NCBI GenBank assembly: GCA_050084515.1
Contig: CM114275.1
Coordinates: 23,560,001 to 23,624,000, forward strand
DNA length: 64,000 nt
DNA from: Blasia pusilla
Taxonomy: Eukaryota; Marchantiophyta; Marchantiopsida; Blasiales
Direction: 5' to 3'
Within the stretch, counting starts at the first letter, position 1, and the number at the start of each line of letters is the position of its first letter. The position numbers were made by a program, and so were the translations under genes. Below the pieces are notes generated by a model. It was not told where the DNA came from. It saw only the letters and a program-made list of their open reading frames with translations, and made no database searches. This document shows positions 47,627 to 60,434 of the stretch, piece after piece.

Positions 47627-50160
47627 AGGTCTTAAGTTCTTTCAATATGGATATGCTTCTCTCATTTTTTCAATTTTGCATGAGTGAACCTCTCGTGCTC
47701 TGGATTCAATGCACATGATTATCCTCCCATATTCATCCCTTCTCTCTGTGGAGGGATGGAGATAGACAAAAAGTGAAGGGAAGAGGGAAGTGATGAAGAT
47801 AAAGATGAATATTGATGGACCATATTTAAGGAAAAAAGGAAAGGATTCCTGTAGTCTAGTGCATAGCATGAGCAAAAAATAGTAAACAATATTATTATTA
47901 AGGAGTGCCTTCTTGATTTGCGAATACTTGTCTACTTTACACATGGCACTTGGGCAACAAGAAAATATTTCCCATACTACGGGCAAGAAGAAAAAAAAAT
48001 TGAATTTTTGTGGAGCATGGTTAGTGGCTTCACTCCCGTGCATGGCGCAAGTTATACACTAGTATGAGTTAAACTAATCTTCGGGGAGATCAAAAGTTAG
48101 GAGTAATTGAAGTTGGTTAAAATAAAAGATTTCTGTTTCACTTTTAAATGGTTTGAAAAAATTGCCCCGAAATGAGGCATTCTTTTGAATCGTTTCATAG
48201 GGTATATAAAAACTTGTTGCAAAAGTTGAATTATCATTTCTGAGTAAAATGGTTTTGTAAAAATCTCCCATTACATGATTTGGACACTTTAGAACACTAA
48301 TGTACAATTCATGATTCCATGCCTTGCACAAAATTAACTATGTTTCAAAATAAGTTCTTATCACCCATACTATGAAAAATGTTCTCTCGTTGTCCAAACA
48401 TCCTATGTCAATCCATCAAGAGTGTCACAAAAAAAAAGTCTCCTATCGATATAATTAAAAGAATGGAATTTAGGACCCTTCCTCCCACGATGACACATGT
48501 ATATGTTGATCTCCTCCGATGATGACAAATATAACACAAAATCTAAATTAATCTAAAAAAGAATTAATTTATATTATTATAGGAGAATGCTTTCACTTTT
48601 ATGTTTGCAAATCAAGAAAAATGACCAAACAGCGAAGAAATATTTTACATGCGGTAATTTTTTAAGAACATCATTAATCTCTTCTTCGTTGTACACTAGC
48701 TAATTTAAATAAATAAACGAGAAGGAAAATTTCCTTTCTCCCGTGCGTTATGTTAGTAATAATTAAAAAAGAAAACATTTTGCGTCCAAACAATACAATA
48801 ATAACCCAAATAAGGGCCCGGACTTCGAATAGCCGCTCCGATATACCCAACGATCGGCACGCGCAGGAAACAAAACAGAGAAGGAAAATGGACTTGGCTT
48901 CAGGTACGGACTCAACTTACGAGAGGAATCTTAATAGCCTATAGCATCTATGGGACACACGTGTAGTCCCTCAGGGCTTTCCGACAAGACAGACGTGCTG
49001 CACTTCCTGGAAATCGTCAAGCGTTGTGCTCACTAAGATTCCCCGTCAAAAGTGGATTTCATCCGTCAACGACGAGATTCCAGGTTCCTGGGTCGAATCT
49101 CTGTCGACTGCCGTCATTGAGCTCGAGCTCCAAAGTTCCCGGTCCCGTTCTAGGATGCATTCGATCTTTCCTCTTCCAGCCGTCCAATCCAAGCATCGTG
49201 CGGCCCCCTTGAATACAGGGATGCAGGAACACATATAATGGAGAATATTATTATTGTTGTAAAGTATTCGGGTTTCTTTCAGGCTCCTTACTGGTTTCTT
49301 AGACTCATTGCAAATTTTTAAATGGATTCTTTGAGTTTTTTTGTTATTCTCGTAGGCTGCTTCCATTGTACTCCTCTCATGTTTTTATTTTCTTCATCTC
49401 CAAAATCTCCATTAAAATTAAAAATATATCTATAGAGGTTCATAATTTTCGAATAATTCTATAATAAATTTTAGTAGTGAAAAGTAATCTGAAAGTGATG
49501 ATGTGTGGAAAAAAGTTTGAAATTTCTTTGTTTTTATGCTAGTGAGTAGTGACACGATGTTCTATGGGAATCCTTTCTTGTAGTACCCACATAAAGTCAT
49601 TATGGAGTTGGAGAACCACTTTCCAATAGTGGTTTTGGATAAGGAGTTTAGGGATGAAGGAGTAGCATATTTTTTGCCATATCTTCAATAATAATCATCT
49701 TCTACTTCAACCCAACAATCTCCCTTGCCGTATGATTCTTCACATGGTATGGTGAATGATCGTAATTCTCATTTTATTTTGTGTGGGTTATCTATGGGCA
49801 GTTGTGTAATATACGGTCACTTTTACGGTTCAATTATGGCCATGCTGTTTATTTGAATTGATTTTGGCCATTATTGAAGTCGGTGACAATTTTGCAACAC
49901 CTCATGGTGTTTTGAGAGCATGGGCGTAGACTTCATTATGCCAATAGGCGTGGCTTTAGACATCTTGGGAGCACCTCTATCGAATCAAAGGTTCGATGGA
50001 ATGATCTGAAGAAGAGAAGCAACACGGGCTTACCCTTATATTTTAAAGATCCCACAACTTTGCAAAAGTGGGATTTTTTCTAGATATGTCAAGATTTGTT
50101 TAGATATTTGTGTAGACATTGTTTGTGCTTACGTCCGTTTCTAAGTTGATCTTCTTTAGA
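47627..50160. other. Intergenic, no recognised gene
   Basis: AT-rich with short open frames that match nothing. A somewhat GC-richer patch lies at 48800-49220 with overlapping 60-100-codon frames on both strands, none recognised. Confidence 0.35.
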
Positions 50161-50169
50161 TCCACGTCT

Positions 50170-53100
50170 CATAAGCATTTTTTTTTATGGGACCCATTCC
50201 AAATCGCATGAATCACATTTAGTGATTCATGCGATTGATCTTGCCCGATACAGTAGACAGAAGCAATCGACTTTCGCATGAACGGTCTCGAAAGACGTCG
50301 AGTGTAATGCGTTTCGACCGGTTCAGGTTTCCCGTACGTAGAATCGCATCCGAAATGCCAGACTGCTCGGCTTTCCAGGTGAGCAACCTCGGGCGTAACG
50401 ACCGATTCGTGGAGTGAATCGGTCCCTAAATCAACCTCTGATGCGCACTTTGCGTTCTTGTCGAGGTCGTCACGAACTGGATGCGGAAGAAATCCATGTG
50501 AGATCTGAAAACTCGTGCCCCTGCTTAAAACATCCCTCTTCGTTTGCTCTAACTGATCAAAACTCAGGCTTAATGTGTTAACGCAGCGGAGCATCCGAAC
50601 TTATGCTGGTGTCTTCCATGGGCAGGTCGCACTTCTCGGTATTTCTCGAGGGCTTAAATAAGCTACTTTTCATCTCCAGCGGGGTGGTTTCGGATCGCGT
50701 ACATAGGAGTCTGTCTACTGTATCTGATATTAGGCCAGGTACGTACTTACGTATCCCTGATGGGGAACTTGGATTGTCGGGTTATGTAGAGCCTGCTGAG
50801 CTACAGGTCAGCGGGTCCGCGTATGATTTGTCTGGCGTGAATTTCGATCCACCGACGAACGAAAACGTGAGCATCACCGATACCAGATATGCTCAGAAGC
50901 CCGCGCCGAATGAAGCGTAAGCTTCAATCCACGAAAAAATGAGCTTTACCTTCCACGTTGGTGCTCGAATCGCGGCTGAAAGTGAACGGGCTGATCCGTT
51001 CTTGGCAGCACTGGAACAGGCCAATCACCGTGTCAGCGTTGAGTCTATCTGAGGTCTGACGTGTGGGGCCTGATTCTGCATCAGCGAGCGGTCTAGCTGC
51101 GCGATACGTATACCCAAATCCGTTTTTTGATTGATTGATTCATCTTCCAATGAAGCATGTGTACAAATCCGCGTCTCATACGAGAAACACCTAGTACCCA
51201 GTAAGCTACGTGTGTGGGAATCTCATGTACCGTGGTAAAGCTTCAAAGTGGACATAGTGCGAGTCTCGATTCAAGAGAAAACTGAACTTGACTTCAAGCT
51301 GACAGTATCCTAGATGCAATGTCTTGTTTTCATCTCGTGGATTTGCGTGCGTAAGGTAGGGTCTTCTGTCTTCGATGCGGGAGACCGATTCCTTGCCAGA
51401 AATTAAGTCAGCGTTACTTGTCCGCGTTATCACATTCGTGCTGTTTATGCATCCATCCCAGCGAGAGCCCAGAGTAACTGTTGCACAAATCGAAGTGTAG
51501 GTAGGTATGCCTTGCGCCAAAGGTGAAAATCATTCGCTAGCTCCGAAGTGTAGGTACCCTACGCGCCCAAACTCCGAGAAAATGACTGAGCATGACCCTA
51601 AGCGCTCCCCAGCTCCCTACTTGGGATTGGAAGCTATGTTGACTTGCAGTGTGGAGTGAGGTGTGAAGTGAGGTGGCGCCAATCTCTGAGAACAGACGAT
51701 TTCTACTCACGTTTACGTAATGCACTTTTTCGAAATTTTCGTCGCCCATGTATCTGGAAAGAAAATGGTTTATTCGAATTCGAACTCGTCCTCAATGGCT
51801 ACTGCTTCATACCTTCACGGCAACTCCGTGCTCACATCAATCCTTCGTCAACCAGTCTACATATGACATTCTACTGTTTGTGGGCTTTCGAACTACGACA
51901 AATGTCGTCCAGCAGCTGCAAACTTAGAGAGAGGAGTCCAGTTCCATCCGATTCTCCGCATGCACACAACTGTGAAATAACAAGTACGTCACGTTGCGGT
52001 AACGCTTCAGGTCCACACGGTGCACCTGCTCCCGACATTGTCACCCAAACAGCTCGCGTGCGACTCTTCGGAATCGGTGGTTGCTGTAATTGAAGTGCTC
52101 GATCGAGTAAGCGCGACCTTCTCTCTTCTTCTTCTTCTTCTTCCTCCTCCTGTGTCTAAACCGAAGACATCAACTATGTTTTGGGCCCAACGTGTCTAGC
52201 CAACCGTATGCCGCAGGAGTTCCTTCCTACCTATGAGCATTCCCCAACTCCAATTGTGTTTGGAGTTCATGTCCGTCCAAGCTTGAAGCTCAAAGTGACG
52301 ACATTGCAGGCCACGCGTTGAAATTCGTCAACCACATGCGAAGGGACCGAGGTGGGTACGAGTGGGGGAGCGCTCCAGATTCACTATTTCATTCAGCAAA
52401 TTGAATGCAGCCCTTACAGCTAGGATCCACCCACATCGACGTACTATGTTGACCTTTTGGCATTGTCAGAAGCTCAAAGGCGATGCTGCCGGCCGGCCCA
52501 CAGTGGGTGAAGCGAAATCGATGGTGGAGCCGTCCATGGGAGAAATTCAATCAAGGGAGTTTCCAACCACCACGCAAACAAGCACCTCATATGAGCGCAT
52601 ATATTGTTGGCAGTGAGGTGGGCGGCTACGAAGGGAATGTCAGAGCGCGAACTTTTTGAGATGCACTTCCGAGACCCGAAGACCAGGAACAGTTTTCAAG
52701 GCGTTGAAGAGTGACGGGAGCTGATTCCGAATACTCGCGGAGTGGAGCTTCTACACAATCTACTAGGTTCTCAAAATCCTCAAGCTCGGCCGTTTTCATC
52801 ACAATCACCAGCCTGACGCTGCGGAGCTCGGGCCTCCCTAGGCCCGAGCTCTCCGAGCGAGAGGCTTGGAGGAGAAATCTTTCCTCCAAAGCGAGTGGAG
52901 GAATCTTTGGAGGCACAATTGGCTACAACAGCTTCTCGCTCGCGATCCCGAGTAAGAATGCCAGAGTATAATCCATCGACGTTGAAACTGAAGAGACCTC
53001 GAAGCTGATGTGCCAGTAACAGAGCTGGCCTCGGCGGGCATATATATATGCGTGCACTTACTTACACAAAAGCCCTGTATGATTCTTTCTCGCGTGAATT

Positions 53101-53480
53101 TCCTTTTCCGAGAATTGCATCCACCGCCATAAGGTCCGGAACCTATGCAACCAGTTCTGCTGGATTACGTGGTGGCCGACGTTCATGCACACATCCCATG
53201 CCGCGATGCGCACAAGATCATCGACCGCAAGAGCGGCGAGTTCCCCACCTCAAACTCAACCGAAACATCTCATGAGTGGAGAAGTTGTTAATGGCGGTAG
53301 TGAGAGTTTCTGTAACGGACGGCGGCGGTTCTGATTCTTCGAGTCCCTGTGGATCGCGGACTGGCGAAACGCACATAGTCTTCTACTGAATGCGTTATGT
53401 CTTCCGCAGCCTCTTCTTTCGATCCGTCTGCGAAAACGACCCTAAACCTTAATGTAGAACGACGAGTATCCATACGATGT
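50170..53480. other. GC-richer island with several unassigned open frames
   Basis: Base composition rises to gene-like levels and CpG is frequent, unlike the surrounding AT-rich DNA. Open frames of 90-150 codons occur on both strands (50169-50594 minus, 50603-50920 plus, 51644-52093 plus, 52626-52916 minus, 53288-53473 minus). None matches a family I recognise. The two at 52626-52916 (LVIVMKTAELEDFENLVDCV) and 53288-53473 (LRFRVVFADGSKEEAAEDIT) look most protein-like and could be exons of an unknown gene. A 12-bp perfect palindrome lies at 52824-52851. Confidence 0.3.
52824..52851. repeat. 12-bp inverted repeat, GC-rich
   Basis: GAGCTCGGGCCT, loop CCCT, AGGCCCGAGCTC. Perfect arms, so a stable hairpin in RNA on either strand. 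No T-run follows. Confidence 0.9.
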
Positions 53481-53504
53481 ATTCGATTGGAGGATCCTCA
53501 AGAG

Positions 53505-53622
53505 ATCAAGGACGACGACTAGGAGAACATGTTTGCCCCTATTTTAGATTCATTTGGAATTCTATCAAGGACGACGACTAGGAGAACATGTTTGCCCCTA
53601 TTTTAGATTCATTTGGAATTCT
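53505..53622. repeat. 59-bp perfect tandem duplication
   Basis: Two identical adjacent copies starting ATCAAGGACGACGACTAGG at 53505 and 53564. No mismatches, so a recent duplication. Confidence 0.95.
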
Positions 53623-54284
53623 ATTGAAGAATTTACTATCGAGGAATTTATTGTTTCAATAAAGTTTCTATTAATTTTATAATTGCTTTTTCATTTCAGA
53701 GAATAACTTTTCATCCACTATTTTAGGTCAAGAGCCAAGTAGATGACATGGATATACATTGCTCACTAGTGCATCAACTTTGAATGTGCTTCACAATTCT
53801 CATGTTCCTAGATTTTGGGAGTATCAAGATAAATTTTGTCATGAATTTTATGCATAAGATGCAACAATGAGAGGAGTGGGTAATTGCAACTTAGCATGAG
53901 TCATACTTAGGGTGGGTGTATACTTGAGTTTGTTGTGAGAAGTTGTCCATTGCTTTAATTTGGTTACACTAATCTCCAACTACCTCTCTATTTGAAGTTG
54001 GTAATGTCATGTCTATGGTCCTAATTTTATGAAAGAGGTGAAGGCCCCTCATTACATGACTTGGGAGAATCACCGGGGACAAGTGAAGTTGGACCTAGTG
54101 TGGCGACTACCGGCACCAAGGTAAATTATTTTTAGAGATTTAGTAGAGTTTCTAATTAATTTTCAAACTCTCGATTTGATCTCTAAGCTTGAGGAGCACA
54201 AGTGCATCATATTTTAATTCCATCACAAAGTCACCAAGCTTTGTTTTGATGAAACTATTTGTAGTGTAGGGATTTGGTTCTACT

Positions 54285-55625
<1,341 letters not shown>

Positions 55626-56760
55626 AAGAAATTCCATGGGAGTAGGCTACGGTAGACTCTTAAGAAAATAAAAAAACATATAATTTTTTTATGACAATAT
55701 AGACGTTTGTTGGAGACATCGAGTTTGCAGATCTGTTGAAAATAGAATGACAATGTAATATCAATTGGAAACTTACATTCTCTTTTTCAAATTAAGAGAT
55801 CCTAAAAAGTCTTTGCAATTGGCTAGTTTTTCAGACTTAAGGTTTAGGCCTTGCCAATTGTATGCATTCTTAAAAAATTTCCTAATTTGAACTTCAACAT
55901 TAACTAGGAAACTGATTGGCATTTTCTGCTTGGTAATTATCCTTGGATTCTTGGACATTTTGTCTTTTTAGTTCGTATTCATAAAATGAATGCTACACTA
56001 AAAATCTTTCAAGTTAAGAAAATTTTTTGTACTTTTGGAATTCTTTTTATTCTATCTAATTCATATAGCTAGATGTGTTACAATTGCTAACAACAACTAG
56101 AGTAATTCATAAAATTGTCTTAGTATTACTAAAGCAAGATTGCACGTGTACCATTCATGCTTGGTATAAATTCACTTCTAATGCATTCTACCTTTTGAAC
56201 TAAAAATTCCAAAGCATGACAACCAAAATTTAAAATAGATGGTTTGAGGATATTTCATACTAACATAAATGAATCAAAAACCCAAAATAGCACTAAAAAT
56301 TACCATGAATAGTTGTAGCATTGGTTTTAGTACAAGATTGAGCACTACCAATATTTTTTTTAGCAATACTCCTAGTATGAAAATATTAAGTGTTGCTGTG
56401 GAATAACCACATGTAGTGTTACAAAGCCACTATTTTTAGTAGCGGTGTATTATTATTTATTTTAGAAAAAAAAAACTACGCTACCACGATGGATAATGTA
56501 TATGACACGTGTATGCAAATAATGGGATAAATTATATCTTCAAACATTATATTTAGTACACATTCTCAAATTTGATAATAAAAAGAATTCAATTGGTCCA
56601 CATGTAATCATCATACAAGCTTTTAATATTTGTAATGACTAGATTTAGTTAAATATGTGAAGATGTGGAGACGAGCCATGTCACATATAGTAAGGATGAC
56701 AAGGAACATGTCCTAAAAGACTACACAAAACCATTCTAGTCAATCACCACGTCACAAGCC
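55626..56760. other. Intergenic AT-rich region
   Basis: Strongly AT-rich without open frames of note or recognised repeats, up to the MITE at 56769. Confidence 0.4.
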
Positions 56761-56768
56761 ACCGTGGA

Positions 56769-57088
56769 CATGGTTGCACAAATATATACAAGTCCTTTCT
56801 TAGGACGGACAAGTTTAGACATGTCCATAGACGTGGGTTCCAAGAGGTGGGACCCACACTTTTAGTCCCTGATGGAAGGCAAGGCAATGATGAAAGGAGC
56901 AATAAGGTAGGAGGGAGTGGAGGTGGAGAGAGGAAGAAATGGAGGAGTATGGAACACCAAGGCAAGTAAGGGAATTGAGAAAGAAGGGAAAGGTGGGGCC
57001 CATACGGACAAGTCCTTCCATAGGAAGGACATAAGTCCACGGACATGGACATATATACGGACACGGAATTTTTCCACATGCAACCTTG
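56769..57088 (-). mobile_element. hAT-like MITE, copy 4 (320 bp)
   Basis: Plus-strand start CATGGTTGCACAAATATATAC, end CACATGCAACCTTG. TSDs ACCGTGGA (56761-56768) and AGCGTGGA (57089-57096) match at 7 of 8. Inverted relative to copies 1, 3 and 5, and carries the same palindromic subterminal blocks. Confidence 0.84.
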
Positions 57089-57165
57089 AGCGTGGAGTAC
57101 TTGCGACTAGAGTTGAGGCAAAGAAGTTGCTTGTGAATCGTGATATGGTATTCCATGAATGGCCT

Positions 57166-57288
57166 TGTTGTGCGCATACACATCACTACACAACATACAT
57201 CGCTATCACCAAACACACACATACATAAACACGCACAATCCTATGCTAACTCATGGCATCCAAACATAAAGATGAGAAGTATCAAAAT

Positions 57289-57347
<59 letters not shown>

Positions 57348-57793
57348 GTCAAACCAAATCCACTCTCCTAATTAGAAGCTTGGGTTACACACAAAAGGCA
57401 AGGAGGACCATAGCTCTTCCGCCTCATGCCAAGAGGTTCAACAAAGAGAGAATGAGCTCTCAAGCTGTCTCTCTCTTGGAGCTATACCCCCTTCCCTCTC
57501 CCAAACTCTCTCCATGGTAACTTATGCTTGTAGGTCACCTCCTTGGCTCTTGACCTACTGTTGGAGATCAAGGGCCACTTTCCAAAGTGGAAAATCAACT
57601 ATGCTCAAATGGGAACTTACCAGAAATAGTAAATTTCTCTATGTAGCTCCAAATGAGCCGAAACGAAAGGAAAACCTGCTCTCTCAAGTTACCCGTGGCC
57701 TAAATGGATCATCCTTGACCTCTTGAGATTATCCTCCACTACTTAAGAAGGCTCTCTACTAGGTCTCACCGATCCATTCTAAAAGACCTGACA
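57166..57793 (+). mobile_element. Solo LTR, copy 2 (628 bp, TSD GCCT), inside copia C
   Basis: Starts TGTTGTGCGCATACACATC and ends AAAAGACCTGACA. Flanked by GCCT at 57162-57165 and 57794-57797. With the LTR and one GCCT taken out in thought, the copia C frame continues without a break. Contains a (TC)n run at 57292-57341. Confidence 0.88.
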
Positions 57794-59201
57794 GCCTCCT
57801 CAAATGGCCAACATCAATGGTCCGTCTACAATATCCTCAAAGGAAGAGAAAACCCACCAGAGCGCATCATCAATTTTTACATCAGATCATCAAGAAGAAG
57901 AATTTGGTGAAGAGTACAAAGAGCAATCCTCTCTTCCATTATAGATACAGTTGTCATACCCTAAGTGGATAAAGCAACTCTAGGATGGGAAGGATCTACC
58001 AACAACTGATAAAATAGCTACATATCCAAGGAGATCCAAGAGACTAAAGGAGTAGAATAGAGCTTCCTTACATCTCGTTAACATGAAATTATTGACAAAG
58101 GTCTTGAAGGTGGAAGAGCCAACATGCTTGGATGAGGCCCTCGTTGATTCTCAATGGAAAGAGGCCATACACATAGAGATGGAAGCTATTCAAATAAATC
58201 AAACTTGGACTTTGGTTGAGAAGCCAAAGGACATGAATACAATTTGTGCCAAGTGGGTATACAAGACAAAATACAAGTCGGACGATATATTTGATAAACT
58301 CAAAGCAAGGTGATTTGCACAAGGCTATTCACAGATTGAAGGTTTTGATTACTGTGAGACCTTTTCTCCTTCTACAAGAATGAAAACCATTTGAATTATT
58401 CTAGCGATGGCGGAAACAGGATGATGTCCTATCTACCAATAAGATATAAAGTTTGTATTTTTGAACGAGAATCTCAAGGCGTAGGAGGAGGTATATATAT
58501 CTCAAACATAAGGTTTTGAGACACCCAAATGAGAAGAAAAAGTATGTCTACTTCATTGACCATTGTAGGGGTTGAAGCAAGCCCCCACGGTAAGGTATAA
58601 ATTATTAATAGACATGTTCTTTAGAGAAATGGGTTTCACCAAGAGTCCCTTAGAAGCAAATCTATGTGTGTTTTTTTATGTGTGTTTTGTGAAGATGGGA
58701 TGCATATATTGATCTTCCTTTATGAAAATGATCTCATTATTACATGAGACCACAATAAGAAAATAGAGGAAATGAGGGAAGTGTTGAAATCTCAATTTGA
58801 AATGTTAAATTTAGATCTTTGAATTACTTTATCAGTCACAAGATTTAACAACCGTCACATTCTATTTTTCTTTCTCAACAAAAGTATGTTAGACAGATTT
58901 TGAAGCTTTTTGGAATGTAAGTGGTGTAAGTGGTCTTGCCAATTGAGGTAGATTTGGAACTCTCAATGAAGGATGTTTTATCATTAATGGATGAAAAGAT
59001 GTATAGAAGGCTAGCGGGAAATTTGATATTTTTTTGTTACACAAGAGCAGACATCAATTTCACAATGGGTATTTTGAGTATATACTCAACTAAGCCTCAT
59101 GAGAATCATTGGAAGGCAGGGATGCTTGTGTTGAAGTACATCAAAAGCACTATCAACTACGGCATATGTTATTGATAGGGGACGAAAATGACAAGATTTT
59201 G

Positions 59202-59503
59202 CAAGGTTCCATGTTGACAGAGTCCATGTCCATAGATATGTCCATGTGTGTGGACGTACATCCGTCCGTCTTATGGAAGGACTTGTCCATATGGGCCCCA
59301 CCTTCATCTTATTTTCTCATATTTCCCATTTTCCTCAGTGCATCGTACGTACCCCTTTCTTCCCTCGCCCCTTATTACCATACCCACTCATGCCCTATCT
59401 TCCACTATAAGCTATAAATGTAGGCCCAACCTCTTGCAAATTACAATCCATGTTTGTTCATGTCTGTCTTAGGGGTGGACTTGTCCATTTTTGTGCAATC
59501 ATG
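59202..59503 (+). mobile_element. hAT-like MITE, copy 5 (302 bp), inside copia C RNase H
   Basis: Starts CAAGGTTCCATGTTGACAG and ends TTTGTGCAATCATG. The flanks AGATTTTG (59194-59201) and GGCTTTTG (59504-59511) match at 6 of 8. It splits the RNase H text just before FCDSDWA, and homology resumes exactly after one flank copy, which independently fixes the 8-bp TSD length. The palindromes are partly mutated. Confidence 0.82.
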
Positions 59504-59980
59504 GGCTTTTGTGACTCGGATTGGGCAAGAGACTCAGATTCACAGAGATATGTTTCAAGTTATTGCTTGTTGATAGGATCATGTGTGGTATTATAGGTCA
59601 ACAAGAATCAACCTACAATGGCTCTTTCTTCTATTGAGGCGCGTAGAGAACAAGGTAGCTTGTTATGCTTCATGTGAAGCGATATGGTTGAGATGCATAT
59701 TGGAGCATATAGAAGAAGCACCAGAAAGTGCTATTGTAATGCGGTATGATAATCACAATTGCATTGCCATAGTACATAATTTTGAGTTTCTAGCTCATAC
59801 GAAGCAGATAGAGATCCAATATCATTTTTTGGTGAGTTGAAAGAAAGAGAGATATTGAAGGTAATCTATTGTCCAACAAAGAATAACCGTGGAGACATCT
59901 TCACCAAATCTTTTAGCGAAAATCAGCTTTAGCGACATTTGGAGGGTCTTGGCATTAGTCTAAGACAGTAGTCCATTTAA

Positions 59981-59999
59981 GAGTGGATATTGAGGGGGG
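59981..59999 (+). other. Polypurine tract of copia C
   Basis: GAGTGGATATTGAGGGGGG directly precedes the LTR, identical in text to that of copia B. Confidence 0.85.
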
Positions 60000-60434
60000 T
60001 TAATTGGATTCTTAACATCCACTTTTTATTGTGTACCATAAATCTAATTTGTGCCCTTATGTAAGAAGAAGCTCAGATTTATGGTTCTGACTTAGACGTC
60101 GGAGGAGTTATAGTAATGTGGCAAAGGTGATTTATGGACAAGTCTAATTAGGATAATCTAACCCTATATTGGATTAGGATGTGGAATAGCCCCCCCACAA
60201 AAAGTTTCTATTGATAGAAAAAAAGAAAATAGCTCAAGAACCCTAGTTTCTCAAGTAGTCAAATAGTTGTAGTCTTTGTGGAGCCGCAACATTAGCATAT
60301 TCTCGTGTGTCAAGTTATCTCCATGTTCAAATTTCATTGAAGCTCTATTGTGAGCACATAGATGGACTAGGCTACTTTATATCTCCAGTTTTTATAATGT
60401 ATTTCAATAATTTAATCACTTTGTGTATTCTCAC
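60000..60434 (+). repeat. 3' LTR of copia C
   Basis: Homologous to the reverse complement of 28409-28854, sharing TTGGATTCTTAACATCCACT at the start, ACTTAGACGTCGGAGGAGT, and GTATTCTCACA at the end. Diverged by many substitutions. Confidence 0.82.

Larger units (their letters stand above)
57097..60434 (+). mobile_element. Ty1/copia copy C (same family as B), 5'-truncated and twice interrupted
   Basis: Plus-strand frames follow copia B: a TRVEAKKLLVNRDMVFHEWP block near 57110-57164, then, after the solo LTR, DHQEEEFGEEYKEQ, YPKWIKQL, LKVEEPTCLDEALVD, KWVYKTKYKSDD, LYENDLIIT (catalytic box damaged), MYRRLAGNLIFFCYT and, after the MITE, FCDSDWARDSDSQ. It ends with the same polypurine tract and LTR. 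Gag, protease and integrase are missing. Many stops, so older than B. Confidence 0.85.

Noticed and set aside
52824-52851. GC-rich palindrome as a bacterial-type terminator
   Set aside because: No following T-run, and the context is eukaryotic.
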